Positions 10,058 through 18,314 of a DNA stretch of 64,000 nt are shown here, one piece after another. The stretch's first letter is position 1. Every line of letters starts with the position of its first letter. Where the stretch lies: positions 1-64,000 of the forward strand of contig CAVUSV010000003.1 in assembly GCA_963744225.1 (NCBI GenBank). Reading direction: 5' to 3'. Position numbers and translations under genes: made by a program. The notes under the pieces are model-generated. The model was not told where the DNA came from and made no database searches. It saw only the letters and a program-made list of their open reading frames with translations. This DNA comes from Bog-473 sp963744225 (GTDB taxonomy: Bacteria; Actinomycetota; Acidimicrobiia; Acidimicrobiales; RAAP-2).

Positions 10058-10579
10058 CTGCACAGCGACACGTCCGTGGCAGCGCCGCCAGGCTCCGTAG
10101 TGGAGAGGCGAGAACCGTCCCTCCTGCTGGCTCGCGGAGGTCAGCTCAAGACGCCTGAACAATGAAATAGAGGGGATAGGAGATAAGTGGTTTTGAAACG
10201 CCCCACCCTCCCGCCCGGGGCCGCTGAGGTTCGAAACACGGCTCGCCCTTCCACCGCCACCGCCGCCCCTGTTCAAACCGCCACCGCCACCGCCATCGTC
10301 ACCGCCAGGCCTCTGGCCCATTAGTCCGGCGCCGCCCGGGAGCCGGTTCAGACGGGGCGTTACCGAGGAGTGCAATTGGTCGACGAGGTTCAGCGGAGCC
10401 CTGCCCCATACCGAATCCTCTTTGAGTCAAGACCCCAAATTCGAGGGCTTGAAGGCGCGACGAATCGACCCGTCACGAGACGGCGCAGATGCGTAGGCTT
10501 TGTGCTGGTCCGGGAGTGACTTCGCCGAAGAGCCGGCCTTCAGGATGCAGAGCCGACCACGCAGGCAACGAGTCGTTTC
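10058..10579. other. Non-coding gap next to the IS110-type transposase
   Basis: No gene supported. Contains a CCACCG-type trinucleotide run at about 10250-10310 (Gly-rich if read on the minus strand, possibly a degraded Gly-rich tail) and, at 10158-10172, a 15-bp sequence repeated exactly beside the tRNA-Arg gene. The 3' flank of the IS110 element must lie in here, but its end has no inverted repeat and cannot be fixed. Confidence 0.35.
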
Positions 10580-11618
10580 CTAGTGTCCTCCCGGACCCCT
10601 TTCGGCATCGATGACCAACTGGCGGTAGAGGGCATTGGAGATCTGGCGCTTGAAGGAGCGAACCGCTTCGCGCTTGGTCTTGCCCTCGGCGACCTTGCGA
10701 TCGAAGTAGGCCCGACCGTCGGAGTGGGACTGGCGGATCTGCGAGATGGCCGCGATGTGGATGGCGTTATTGAGCTTGCGATTCCCCCGACGTGAGAGCC
10801 GGTGCGCGACCCGCCCGCCTGACGAATGCTCGATCGGAGCGACCCCGGCATAGGCGGCGAAGTGGTCCCGGTTGGCGAAGCGGCGGACATCGCCGGTGTA
10901 GCCGATCACCGCACAGGCGACGACTCGGGCCGACGCCGAAGAGCTCGGTGAGCGAGCTCTTCGATGCCCGGACGGCCGTGCGGATGCGTCGGTGCGACTC
11001 TTTGATCTGCCTATCGAGACGCCGCACGTCATCGACAAGCTCGAGGGCGAGCTCGTAGCGCAGGTGCTCGATAGGGGTCGCCGGCTCGAAGCTCTCGAGC
11101 AGCCGATCGGCGTCAGATACGTAGAGTTCCTTGGCAATTCCGCCTGGTGAGAGGTCGGCCAGGGCATTGTGGAGCCGGCAGATCAGCCGGGCCCGCATCC
11201 GGCCGAGATCGTGGTTGCGCTTGGCCAGCAGCCGCATGATCTCGCTGTGCTCGGCCGCTTCGACCCGACGGAGACCCTGAGAGCGAAGAGCAGCGATCGC
11301 CACCGACAGTGCGTCGTTGGGATCGTTCTTGTCCGAACGACCAGTGCCGAGCACTCGGACCCTCGAGGCCAACGTCGGCGGGACATCGACGACGTGCTCT
11401 CCCGCATCGACGAGCTGCTGGGCCAACAGGTAGCCGAGACCGCCAGCGGACTCGATGGCCCAGGTGCGCTCTCCGAAGGGCTCGGCCCAGGCGAGCAGCT
11501 TGGCCGTCTGCTGACACGTTGCCCGCACCGTGACCTTGGCCACTTCGCGTTCCTCGCCGCAGATGGCCACGGCTGTGTGGCTTTGCTTGTGGGGATCGAC
11601 CCCGATGATCACTGTCAT
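10580..11618 (-). CDS. IS110 family transposase, one frame break
   Basis: About 345 residues. The N-terminal RuvC-like DEDD domain starts TVIIGVDPHKQSHTAVAI (first Asp), has WAIESAGGLGYLLAQQL (Glu) and GRSDKNDPNDALSVA (Asp pair). The C-terminal transposase_20 domain carries YAGVAPIEHSSG and the LSRRGNRKLNNAI block whose Ser is the proposed nucleophile of this family. A break lies near 10930. The ATG at 11618 has AAGGAGGTG directly upstream. IS110 elements are circular-intermediate recombinases guided by a bridge RNA made from non-coding DNA beside the gene; they lack terminal inverted repeats. Confidence 0.88.
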
Positions 11619-11922
11619 GAGCACCTCCTTGTGGGTTGATGGCAACCGCGAGGGCACTCCTGATTCGGATCTGGTGCACACTCCTCTTTTGAGCCACATC
11701 GCGGCGAGATCCGGACGGGTGGCACTTCGAAAGAAAGCCAGCCGGACTGCCGGCGGCAGGCACAACGAGAGCCGCCCCGTCAGGACCTCTAAACGCTACG
11801 GATAACCGCAGGGTCTGCCTCAAGTCTCAATCAGGCACATCTGGGCTAGGCCCAGGTCCCTGACCAAACCCAAAGAAAGAGGCGTAGGGTTGCTCGACTG
11901 AACCGAGAAGCAGGTGCCAGAT
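11619..11922. other. Non-coding region upstream of the IS110 transposase
   Basis: About 300 bases with no supported gene. In the IS110 subgroup the bridge RNA is encoded on this side of the transposase, so 11619 to roughly 11810 is a candidate bridge-RNA region; the element end is not visible. The last ~100 bases precede the secreted-protein gene and would hold its promoter. Confidence 0.35.
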
Positions 11923-12417
11923 ATGCCACGACGCAAGCTCATTCTTTTTTCAGGCTTGGTGCTCGCGATCGTCGTCGTCAGCCCAGCAGCGGCGATGGGG
12001 GCGGCAAAGGGAACCAACCGTGACCTGACAGGCACAGTCACATTGACCACCACGGTCAACCTGATCACGTTGGCAGGGACCCAGGTGGCTTCTGGTCAAC
12101 TCTCTCACCTGGGAAAGGTCACCGATAGCGGCGACTTGCAGTTCGCCCTCGTGGGTCCGAACGGGTTCAGCTTTACGGTGACGTACACCATCGTCGCGGC
12201 GAACGGCGACAAGCTCTTCGCGAACGGTTCGGGGACCGGGAACTCCGGACCCCCGATCACCTCAACTTCTACCAACACGATCGTTGGGGGCACCGGTCGG
12301 TTCACGGGTGCTAGCGGGATGTTTACAGTCACGGGCATTAGCACAAGTGTCTCAACCATCGGGTCGATCAGGACGGTTACACAGACCGGCACTTTGAATG
12401 GAACGATCACCTACTGA
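11923..12417 (+). CDS. Secreted beta-barrel-like hypothetical protein
   Basis: 164 residues. A short basic N-terminus and hydrophobic stretch LILFSGLVLAIVVVSPAAA form a signal peptide with likely cleavage after Ala-Met-Gly-Ala. The mature part is rich in Thr/Ser/Gly beta strands and contains NTIVGGTGRFTGASGMFTVT, a motif like the allene-oxide-cyclase/dirigent-type barrel fold; this fold call is tentative. No cysteines or membrane segments after the signal. ATG chosen over an in-frame GTG at 11914 because the Lys-rich signal start follows it. It lies between an IS110 element and a short motif-flanked unit. Confidence 0.7.
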   Translation: MPRRKLILFSGLVLAIVVVSPAAAMGAAKGTNRDLTGTVTLTTTVNLITLAGTQVASGQLSHLGKVTDSGDLQFALVGPNGFSFTVTYTIVAANGDKLFANGSGTGNSGPPITSTSTNTIVGGTGRFTGASGMFTVTGISTSVSTIGSIRTVTQTGTLNGTITY

Positions 12418-12464
12418 GCGAGACCGGCATGGGAAGGGCTTCTGCACACGGCGCGAAGTCGTCT

Positions 12465-12479
12465 GCCCCCGAACGCCGG
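12465..12479 (+). repeat. Intergenic CGCCGG motif, copy 1
   Basis: GCCCCCGAACGCCGG, one of six similar sites in successive gaps of the accessory region (others at 13276, 14983, 15392/16634, 18283 and, inverted, 19688/20937). Confidence 0.55.
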
Positions 12480-12490
12480 GACAGGGCCGA

Positions 12491-12802
12491 TCAGTCAGAG
12501 TCTTTGAGGCGTCGAACCTCAGCAATCAATCGCTCTATGTCTTGTGCTGAGCGCCCAAGAAAGTTGATCACAGCGTCAGTACGCTCGTCCGGGCCCCAAA
12601 ATCAGCTCGCCCCTCAAGTTCAGCTCTGCGTAGATTTTTCCTCATCATCCTCTGGATGAGCACCACGGATGAAGCTTCCTCCGCCAAGCGCATAACCGCC
12701 TTTCTCGAGCAACGTCTCCCACGGGGGCGTGACGATCTGCAAGGCGGCGATTAGGCGGGTCTCTATCTCGATGAGGTCGGAATCTGTCAGTGGACGGGCC
12801 AT
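12491..12802 (-). CDS. Small hypothetical protein, two compensating frame breaks
   Basis: Read literally the first frame stops after 60 residues (stop at 12620), but the neighbouring frames continue as YAELNLRGELILG and then TDAVINFLGRSAQDIERLIA and ERLIAEVRRLKDSD up to a stop at 12491. One missing A in an A-run near 12638 and one extra C near 12595 restore a single 103-residue protein, with an acidic middle (HPEDDEE) and a C-terminal amphipathic helix. Function is unknown; I do not recognise the family. It lies between two copies of the intergenic motif, convergent with nothing and divergent from the VOC gene at 12919. Confidence 0.5.
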
Positions 12803-12905
12803 GTCTGACAGTACCGCCGCCCCCCAGCTCCGCCCGAAAGCAGACTGCCCCAGTTCGCCGCGTTGGTGGGACGGCCACCAGCCCGCCTTAACCCTTGTGC
12901 TTGGA

Positions 12906-12918
12906 TACGGTTTGCATC
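12906..12918 (+). promoter_or_regulatory. -10 element for a leaderless VOC gene
   Basis: TACGGT at 12906-12911 lies 7 bp before the ATG at 12919, with no Shine-Dalgarno site, matching the TAnnnT-N6-8-start pattern seen at seven other genes here. Confidence 0.5.
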
Positions 12919-13269
12919 ATGGCAGTGGTAAAGCGAGCAGCACCGATCTTTCCGGTCCGTGACCTCGGGGCTTCACTCAACCACTACCGACGACTTGGAT
13001 TCACCGTACGCGAATACCAAGGAGGTGGATACGGCTATGCAAATCGAGACGGCATCGAGATCCATCTAGGCGTTGTGCCGGACCCCGGCTCGGGAAGCGC
13101 GAAGCACTCGGCCTACCTGTGGGTCGATGATTCGGACGCACTCGCTCACGAGTGGCTTGCCGTCGGAGCTGAGGTACATATGCCTGAGGATACGGAGTGG
13201 GGCCAGCACGAAGGCGCCGTGGTTGACCCCGACGGCAACGTCCTCCGGTTTGGGTCGCCGATCGCCTGA
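12919..13269 (+). CDS. VOC family protein, bleomycin-resistance-like
   Basis: 116 residues. Begins AVVKRAAPIFPVRDLGASL, with a beta-alpha unit (HYRRLGFTVREYQGGGYGYA) and the second module ending EGAVVDPDGNVLRFGSP. Length and the P-V-R-D-L-xx-S-xx-YR pattern match bleomycin-binding or glyoxalase-like resistance proteins, which act as dimers in the cytoplasm. A drug-binding role is possible but not shown. The ATG at 12919 is preferred over the GTG/ATG upstream because a -10-like TACGGT sits 7 bp before it. The copy-2 intergenic motif follows directly after its stop. Confidence 0.8.
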   Translation: MAVVKRAAPIFPVRDLGASLNHYRRLGFTVREYQGGGYGYANRDGIEIHLGVVPDPGSGSAKHSAYLWVDDSDALAHEWLAVGAEVHMPEDTEWGQHEGAVVDPDGNVLRFGSPIA

Positions 13270-13275
13270 CTGGCT

Positions 13276-13297
13276 GCCCCAGAACGCCGGATATGTG
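13276..13297 (+). repeat. Intergenic CGCCGG motif, copy 2
   Basis: GCCCCAGAACGCCGG followed by ATATGTG. It is the closest match to the site into which IS30 copy 1 inserted (GTCCCAGTACGCC / CCGGATATGTGG). Confidence 0.6.
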
Positions 13298-13339
13298 AAG
13301 CCATCGACCAGTCGAGTTGAGACCCGAACAGGGTGTTCC

Positions 13340-14407
13340 TCAGTGAGGGCCTCCGAGAAGAGAGGCAACAAGCTCGCGGCGACTCCCAACCCCGAATTTG
13401 TCAAAGACAGCGCCGAGGTGCTCTTGGACGGTATTAGCAGAGATATGCAGCTCGTTAACAACGGCTTGCGTAGAGAACCCACGTAAGACGAGCACGGCCA
13501 CCCGGTTCTGCGCGGGGGTGAGTCCGTGGGCATCCAAGATCAGAGAGCTCATCGCATCGGACGATGCGGGTTCGAGAACGATTGCAGTCTGCCGTCCAGC
13601 AGTTCCATACAAATGGGACGCGTGAAGGATGAGCCACTGACCAGCTTCTGTTTGCAACCGGAGACTTGTCGGTGGGCGCTCGAGTCCGGCGTCAAGACCT
13701 TTCAGGTGTGCCGCCGCGGCATAGAGGGCCATTGGCAGTTCTGCTCCTGGCGCTCTCGTGCTCCCGCTCATCTCGTCGATCCAGCCTTCAGCTTCGGGAT
13801 TCATTGAAATCAGCGAGAGGTCGTCGTCCAACACCACGATCCCGGGACCCGCCTCGCCAGTGGGACGGCTCGTACCGCTGATGACCATTGACCGCCGAAG
13901 GCCCTCGGCGAAGTGAGGCGCCAAGCGTCGGACGATGGCGATCTCACGCGCGGAGAAGCCAAAATGTGAGGCCCCGCGGTGTAGGCATAAGACTCCCCAA
14001 CAGCGCCCTCTGGCCATAAGGACCGCACGAAGCTCATCACCGAGACCGAGTGGTGCAATGACGTCTCGATAGCGCAAGCTCGTGTGACGATCACCTTTGG
14101 TGGCCCCGTCGAGCGATCCGATCGGGTCTGTGCTATCAGCGAGGCAGGTGAACTTGTTGACGTCGTTCTGACCGAATTCGTTGTCGAGAAAGAGTGGCGT
14201 GACCGATCCGAGAGGCTCTTCGGCCATTGCAGAGGTAAACAACAGAGTGGCTGGGTCCACAGTGGCAAAGAATGCGGCATCGACTTGGACAATCGATCGA
14301 AGGCGGCGAAGGACGTCCTCACGGAGTTCAGAGGCGCTGAGCCCGATATAACAGCGCCTGATGATCTCGCCAACTTGACGTTCCGTTACTTCAGCAGACA
14401 CGTTCAC
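13340..14407 (-). CDS. LuxR family transcriptional regulator with GAF-like sensor
   Basis: 355 residues, intact, from a GTG. The C-terminal ~65 residues are a GerE/LuxR helix-turn-helix: LTPAQNRVAVLVLRGFSTQA, then HISANTVQEHLGAVFDKFGV. Residues ~20-170 look like a GAF sensor domain (DAAFFATVDPATLLFT; HFGFSAREIAIVRRLAPHFA is a typical end of such domains), followed by a PAS-like stretch IVVLDDDLSLISMNPEAEGW. No receiver domain. The architecture suits sensing of a small ligand. It converges with the VOC gene and is followed upstream by a SnoaL gene whose promoter region carries a 28-bp palindrome. Confidence 0.88.
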   Translation of the reverse strand: MNVSAEVTERQVGEIIRRCYIGLSASELREDVLRRLRSIVQVDAAFFATVDPATLLFTSAMAEEPLGSVTPLFLDNEFGQNDVNKFTCLADSTDPIGSLDGATKGDRHTSLRYRDVIAPLGLGDELRAVLMARGRCWGVLCLHRGASHFGFSAREIAIVRRLAPHFAEGLRRSMVISGTSRPTGEAGPGIVVLDDDLSLISMNPEAEGWIDEMSGSTRAPGAELPMALYAAAAHLKGLDAGLERPPTSLRLQTEAGQWLILHASHLYGTAGRQTAIVLEPASSDAMSSLILDAHGLTPAQNRVAVLVLRGFSTQAVVNELHISANTVQEHLGAVFDKFGVGSRRELVASLLGGPH

Positions 14408-14476
14408 CGAGAATACGCCCGATTATCACATCGTATTCGGTCATGGACCGACTGAGCGCGCTGTTGCTCGGGGATC

Positions 14477-14899
14477 TCACACCAGCGGAACGAGTCCGAG
14501 TTGGCGGAGCAGCCCCAGTTCATCGAGGCGGCCCCACCGCTCGACGATTTGGCCGTTGTTCACACGGAAGATGTTGATGCCCATGAGGGTCAGTTTTTGA
14601 CCATGGCCTACAACGCCCATCAGCTCGCCCATGTGCGAGCCTGAGGCAGTGAACGGTTCGACGACAAGGTCGCCCTCACCAACAAGGAAGGGGCAGTCGG
14701 TGTGCCAATCAGGGCAGGCCGAGCGGAAGCTCGTTGCCGCAGCCCGCATACCTTCCCTGCCAGCCGGAGCGCCGAACGGTGGATCGTGATTGATGAAATC
14801 GTCGCTCAAGAGGCGATCGACCGCTCCGAGGTCGCCCTTGGTGAAGAGGGCATCGATGAATTCTCGAGCAATGCTCTTGTTGTCTTCGGTGGTGTTCAC
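14477..14899 (-). CDS. SnoaL-like polyketide cyclase / ester cyclase family protein
   Basis: About 140 residues in an NTF2-like cone fold: NKSIAREFIDALFTKGDLGA, then DDFINHDPPFGAPAGREGM, WHTDCPFLVGEGDLVV, and the end GQIVERWGRLDELGLLRQLG are diagnostic of the SnoaL ester-cyclase family, which includes cyclases of antibiotic biosynthesis and many orphan proteins. The start is set at GTG 14899 because homologues begin a few residues before NKxxxRxF; ATG 14917 is the alternative. A perfect palindrome lies 30 bp upstream. Divergent from the small monooxygenase-like gene at 15082. Confidence 0.8.
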   Translation of the reverse strand: MNTTEDNKSIAREFIDALFTKGDLGAVDRLLSDDFINHDPPFGAPAGREGMRAAATSFRSACPDWHTDCPFLVGEGDLVVEPFTASGSHMGELMGVVGHGQKLTLMGINIFRVNNGQIVERWGRLDELGLLRQLGLVPLV

Positions 14900-14928
14900 A
14901 GGTCGAGTGTGCGGCATTTGACCACGCC

Positions 14929-14956
14929 ATGACACCCCAACATGTTGGGGTGTCAT
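14929..14956. promoter_or_regulatory. Perfect 28-bp palindrome between divergent genes
   Basis: Left half ATGACACCCCAACA and right half TGTTGGGGTGTCAT are exact reverse complements with no spacer. It lies 12-30 bp upstream of the SnoaL start on the minus strand, the position of a repressor operator. No T-run follows, so a terminator is unlikely. Confidence 0.7.
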
Positions 14957-14982
14957 CGACTCCGCAGCCTGGTGGCCAGGGT

Positions 14983-14998
14983 GTCCCCGAACGCCGGG
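14983..14998 (+). repeat. Intergenic CGCCGG motif, copy 3
   Basis: GTCCCCGAACGCCGGG, in the gap between the SnoaL and small monooxygenase-like genes; matches copy 1 at 12465 in 14 of 15 core positions. Confidence 0.55.
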
Positions 14999-15081
14999 AG
15001 GGTCTTGCCGGAGCGGCCCGAGCAAACTAGACCTTCCTTTGTCGCAACGCGCGACGAAGTCGAGCACGTTGGGAGATGTTC

Positions 15082-15360
15082 ATGGCGTTCGCGGTCAAGT
15101 TCGAGGTGACCCTGTCGGAGAGCACACCGGAAGAGGGTCAGAAGATGCTCGACGAGGCGGTCGTTCCTATGGCCAAGGCTCAGGCCGGGTTCATGAGTGG
15201 CGTCTGGATGCGCAAGGTGTCCTCCCCCAGCGAAGGTGTCGGCGTTGTCGTGTTCGCGACCGAGCAACAAGCCAAGGACGCGTCCGAGGCGCTACGACCA
15301 CCGCCCGACGGTCCTGAGGTTCGAGGCGTGGACATCTACGAGGTCGGCGCCGTCGCATAA
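15082..15360 (+). CDS. Small dimeric alpha-beta barrel protein (antibiotic biosynthesis monooxygenase-like)
   Basis: 92 residues. Strand-helix-strand-strand-helix-strand pattern (FAVKFEVTLSE, MLDEAVVPMAKAQAGF, MSGVWMRKV, GVGVVVFATEQQAKDA, VDIYEVGAVA) matches the ferredoxin-like fold of ABM/DUF1330-type proteins, in which a mid-chain aromatic or Met-Ser-Gly turn follows the first helix. No cofactor motif. The ATG at 15082 has GGGAG 7 bp upstream; the ATG at 15076 is too close to it. Function unknown. Confidence 0.65.
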   Translation: MAFAVKFEVTLSESTPEEGQKMLDEAVVPMAKAQAGFMSGVWMRKVSSPSEGVGVVVFATEQQAKDASEALRPPPDGPEVRGVDIYEVGAVA

Positions 15361-15391
15361 GGCGGTCTGATGCCGACGCTCACCGCGTAGC

Positions 15392-15404
15392 GTCCCAGTA
15401 CGCC
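15392..15404 (+). repeat. Intergenic CGCCGG motif, copy 4, split by IS30
   Basis: GTCCCAGTACGCC is the left half; the right half CCGGATATGTGGCGAC resumes at 16634-16649 after the IS. The CC is duplicated by the insertion. Rejoined it resembles copy 2 at 13276. Confidence 0.65.
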
Positions 15405-16633
15405 TGTGGCCTCAAGCGGTCATTGCAACACCAGCCTGATTGGCGAACAGTGATGACGTCGATCAGGAGGTGCACGAATGGCACGGTTTTCGCCCGCGGA
15501 CAGGCAAACGATTTGGGACATGCGCGAAGCCGGAGTACCGGTCAAACGCATCGCCAAGCATCTGGGCAGGCAGAACTCCTCACTGCGAAGGTTCATCGCC
15601 GATGCCGGCGGAACCCGCCCGTCGGCACGTGAGCGCTCCGAGCTGCGGCTGTCCTTAGAGGAGCGAGAGGAAATCTCCCGGGGGCTGGCCGCCGGTTATT
15701 CGATCCGTGCCGTCGCCGAGGCCCTGGGCCGCTCTGCCTCGACGGTGTGCCGGGAGGTCAACGCCAACGGCGGACGGAAGAAGTATCGGGCGCTGGTGGC
15801 CGACCGTGCGGCCTGCCGGCGGGCGCTGCGACCCAAGCGGGCCAAGCTCGCACAGTGCCGCCGGCTTCGCGGGGTGGTCGAGCGCAAGCTCGAGGCCAAG
15901 TGGTCACCCCAGCAGATCTCGGCGTGGTTGGCTCTGGAGTACCCCGATCGCCCGGAGATGCAGGTGTCCCACGAGACCATCTACCAGTCACTCTTCGTCC
16001 AGAGCCGTGGAGCGCTGCGCAAAGAGCTGCACTCGTGCCTGCGCAGTGGTCGGGCCATGCGCCGGGCCAAGGCCTACACCAAAGGCAACGTCGGCCAGGG
16101 ACAGCTGAGAAACATGGTGATGATCTCCGAGCGCCCGGCCGAGGTCAAGGACCGGGCCGTCCCGGGACACTGGGAGGGCGACCTGATCTTCGGCAAGAAG
16201 ATGACCTCGATCGGGACCCTGGTCGAGCGCCACAGTCGCTACGTCGTCTTGCTCAAGCTCCCCAACGGCCACGGCGCCGAGGCGGTGCGCAAGGCCATGA
16301 CCAAGCGCATCTTGACGCTGCCGGCCCAATTGCGCCGCTCCATCACCTGGGACCAGGGCAAGGAGATGGCCGAGCACGTCCGCTTCACCGTCGAGACCGG
16401 CGTGCAGATCTACTTCTGTGACCCCAAGAGCCCCTGGCAGCGCGGCAGCAACGAGAACACCAACGGATTGCTCCGCCAATACCTGCCGAAGGCCTCGGAT
16501 CTTTCGCAGTGCACACAGCGGGAGCTCGACGCCATCGCCCGCTCGCTCAACACGAGGCCTCGACAGACGCTCGGCTGGATGACACCATCACAGGCGTTCG
16601 CCGAGGCTGTTGCGTTGACCGCTTGAGGCCACA
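15405..16633 (+). mobile_element. IS30 family insertion sequence, copy 1 (1229 bp, intact)
   Basis: Bounded by 25-bp inverted repeats differing at two positions: left starts TGTGGCCTCAAGCGGTCA, right ends with its reverse complement. A CC dinucleotide flanks both ends (15403-15404 and 16634-16635), the 2-bp target duplication usual for IS30. It carries one transposase gene. Confidence 0.9.
15478..16626 (+). CDS. IS30 family transposase (intact)
   Basis: 382 residues. N-terminal helix-turn-helix region (RFSPADRQTIWDMREAGVPV and a second EREEISRGLAAGYSIRAVAE), then the DDE integrase core: GHWEGDLIFGKKMTSIGTLV (Asp), ITWDQGKEMAEH (Asp) and PWQRGSNENTNGLLRQYLPK (Glu). Family length is 320-390. 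The ATG has AGGAGGTGC upstream at good spacing. Because it is intact, it serves as the reference showing eight extra bases in copy 2. Confidence 0.95.
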   Translation: MARFSPADRQTIWDMREAGVPVKRIAKHLGRQNSSLRRFIADAGGTRPSARERSELRLSLEEREEISRGLAAGYSIRAVAEALGRSASTVCREVNANGGRKKYRALVADRAACRRALRPKRAKLAQCRRLRGVVERKLEAKWSPQQISAWLALEYPDRPEMQVSHETIYQSLFVQSRGALRKELHSCLRSGRAMRRAKAYTKGNVGQGQLRNMVMISERPAEVKDRAVPGHWEGDLIFGKKMTSIGTLVERHSRYVVLLKLPNGHGAEAVRKAMTKRILTLPAQLRRSITWDQGKEMAEHVRFTVETGVQIYFCDPKSPWQRGSNENTNGLLRQYLPKASDLSQCTQRELDAIARSLNTRPRQTLGWMTPSQAFAEAVALTA

Positions 16634-16765
16634 CCGGATATGTGGCGACGCGATGGGAGCCGGGATGATGGGAAACCCAAGCGATCATGCCCTCTGCAGC
16701 TGGCTCCGTGGTGCCTCTGTCCAATATCCCGCAGAGTTTCGAATCGACCGCCTCGTTGGTTCTCT

Positions 16766-18142
16766 CTACAGGCCGTATGCGAAGACAGCGGCACTGGTGA
16801 AATTCGTGGATGATCCAGCGGCGTAGAGCGTCCCATTGGCGATGCTGACCGTGTCCACCAGACCCGGATTTGCCGTCCACAGCGGGCTGCAAACTCCCGC
16901 AGAGCAGCCGGCCACACCCTTGGCATCAAAGGCATCGATGTGATTTCCATAAGCGGCATAGAGCACGGATCCGCCGACGACCACGGAGCCCTCGGGGAGT
17001 GTGCTATCCGAGTCCGTCCACAATGGCGAGCAGGTCTTGGGCACACCCGAGCAGTTCGACGATCCGTTGGCGTCAAACGCCACAGTGCTTCCCGTGTTCC
17101 ACGCTGGAACAAATGCCACTCCGTTGGCAATCGTGGGTGATTGCGTGGCGGGATAGGTGCCGCTTTGCCACAGCGGCGCACACGTTTTGGGCGTGCCGGA
17201 GCAGCTTGACGAACCGTTGGCGTCAAAGGCCTCCAGCCCTCCTGTGATTACAGGTGGATTCGGCTTCACCCACACCATGTTGTACGTGTCGACGTAAAGC
17301 GTCGTCCCGGAGATGACAGCAGGTCCAGACACGGGTTCGGCGGTAGGGTACTGCCACAGCGGCGTACATACTTTCGGTGATCCTGAGCACGAGGTGCCAT
17401 TGGCATCAAAGGCAATGACGGTGCTCCCGGTGGTCACGTAAGCAACACTGCCCGAAACGGACACCGAACCGAGTGTCCCCGGCACGGACGCGGTCCACAG
17501 TGGGGTGCACACGGCTGGGGTCCCCGTGCAGTTCGATGAACCCTTGGCGTCGAAGACGTACAACATCGTGCTTCCCATGGGCCCCGATGCGTCCAACGTG
17601 TACACCTTCCCGTTGGCCACCGAAACGCCACCCGGTGCGCCGTTGCCCAGCGGCGCCTGCCAGAGTGGGCTGCAGACAACCGGCGAGCCCGAGCAGTTTG
17701 ATTGCCCAGAGGCGTCGAAGGCATAGATGCTCGAATATGCACCCCCGCCGACCCCATAGACGAATCCGTTCGCTACTGCGATGACTCCCAGCTGAAACGA
17801 CGACCCAATCGATGCACTCCACAGGGGAGTGCAGGCAGACGGTGAGCCGGAGCAACCGCTGGCGTCAGACGCGCTGAACGCATAGAAGCTGCCGGGGTTT
17901 GCGTTTGCGCTCGTGTACATCAGGCCGTTGGAAACCAGCGGCTCCTCCTGGATGGGCTGGCCGCTAGCAAACGTTGCCGTGAAGTGTTCGTGCAAGGTGG
18001 ACACATTCGCCGGGGTGATGGCGGTCTCGGAGGAGTTGCCATTGGTCTGAGTCGAATCCCATCCGATCTGTGACCAGTCGCAGGCGGACACAACCACGCT
18101 CAATGAGGCCGTCACCAGGAGCACGACGAGGCTACGACGCAT
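16766..18142 (-). CDS. Secreted lipoprotein with seven-fold beta-propeller, paired cysteines
   Basis: 458 residues. Signal peptide RRSLVVLLVTASLSVVVSAC ends in a lipobox (Val-Ser-Ala-Cys), so it should be lipid-anchored outside the membrane. The rest is a PQQ-like propeller in which a module reading FDAxGxxxCSGxPxxCxPLW recurs seven times (for example CSGSPVVCSPLW, CTGTPAVCTPLW, CSGTPKTCAPLW), giving one Cys pair per blade. No enzymatic motif is visible. The ATG at 18142 follows GGAAGGGG. It lies between IS30 copy 1 and the tyrosine recombinase, bounded by motif copies 4 and 5. Confidence 0.85.
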   Translation of the reverse strand: MRRSLVVLLVTASLSVVVSACDWSQIGWDSTQTNGNSSETAITPANVSTLHEHFTATFASGQPIQEEPLVSNGLMYTSANANPGSFYAFSASDASGCSGSPSACTPLWSASIGSSFQLGVIAVANGFVYGVGGGAYSSIYAFDASGQSNCSGSPVVCSPLWQAPLGNGAPGGVSVANGKVYTLDASGPMGSTMLYVFDAKGSSNCTGTPAVCTPLWTASVPGTLGSVSVSGSVAYVTTGSTVIAFDANGTSCSGSPKVCTPLWQYPTAEPVSGPAVISGTTLYVDTYNMVWVKPNPPVITGGLEAFDANGSSSCSGTPKTCAPLWQSGTYPATQSPTIANGVAFVPAWNTGSTVAFDANGSSNCSGVPKTCSPLWTDSDSTLPEGSVVVGGSVLYAAYGNHIDAFDAKGVAGCSAGVCSPLWTANPGLVDTVSIANGTLYAAGSSTNFTSAAVFAYGL

Positions 18143-18282
18143 TGCAGTCCCCTTCCTTTGACCCCGCTCAGGAAGGTCTACACCCGAGCACTTCATTCGT
18201 CGAATGGCGGGCCACACACAGGATCGTCAGGCGTCGCGTGGATCAAGGCTTTTGGACGCAACCAAGACGGCGTGGCGATGGC

Positions 18283-18297
18283 GTCCCCGACCGCCGG
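18283..18297 (+). repeat. Intergenic CGCCGG motif, copy 5
   Basis: GTCCCCGACCGCCGG, 18 bp from the 3' end of the tyrosine recombinase gene. Confidence 0.5.
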
Positions 18298-18314
18298 TCT
18301 GGAGCGCCCCAAAG

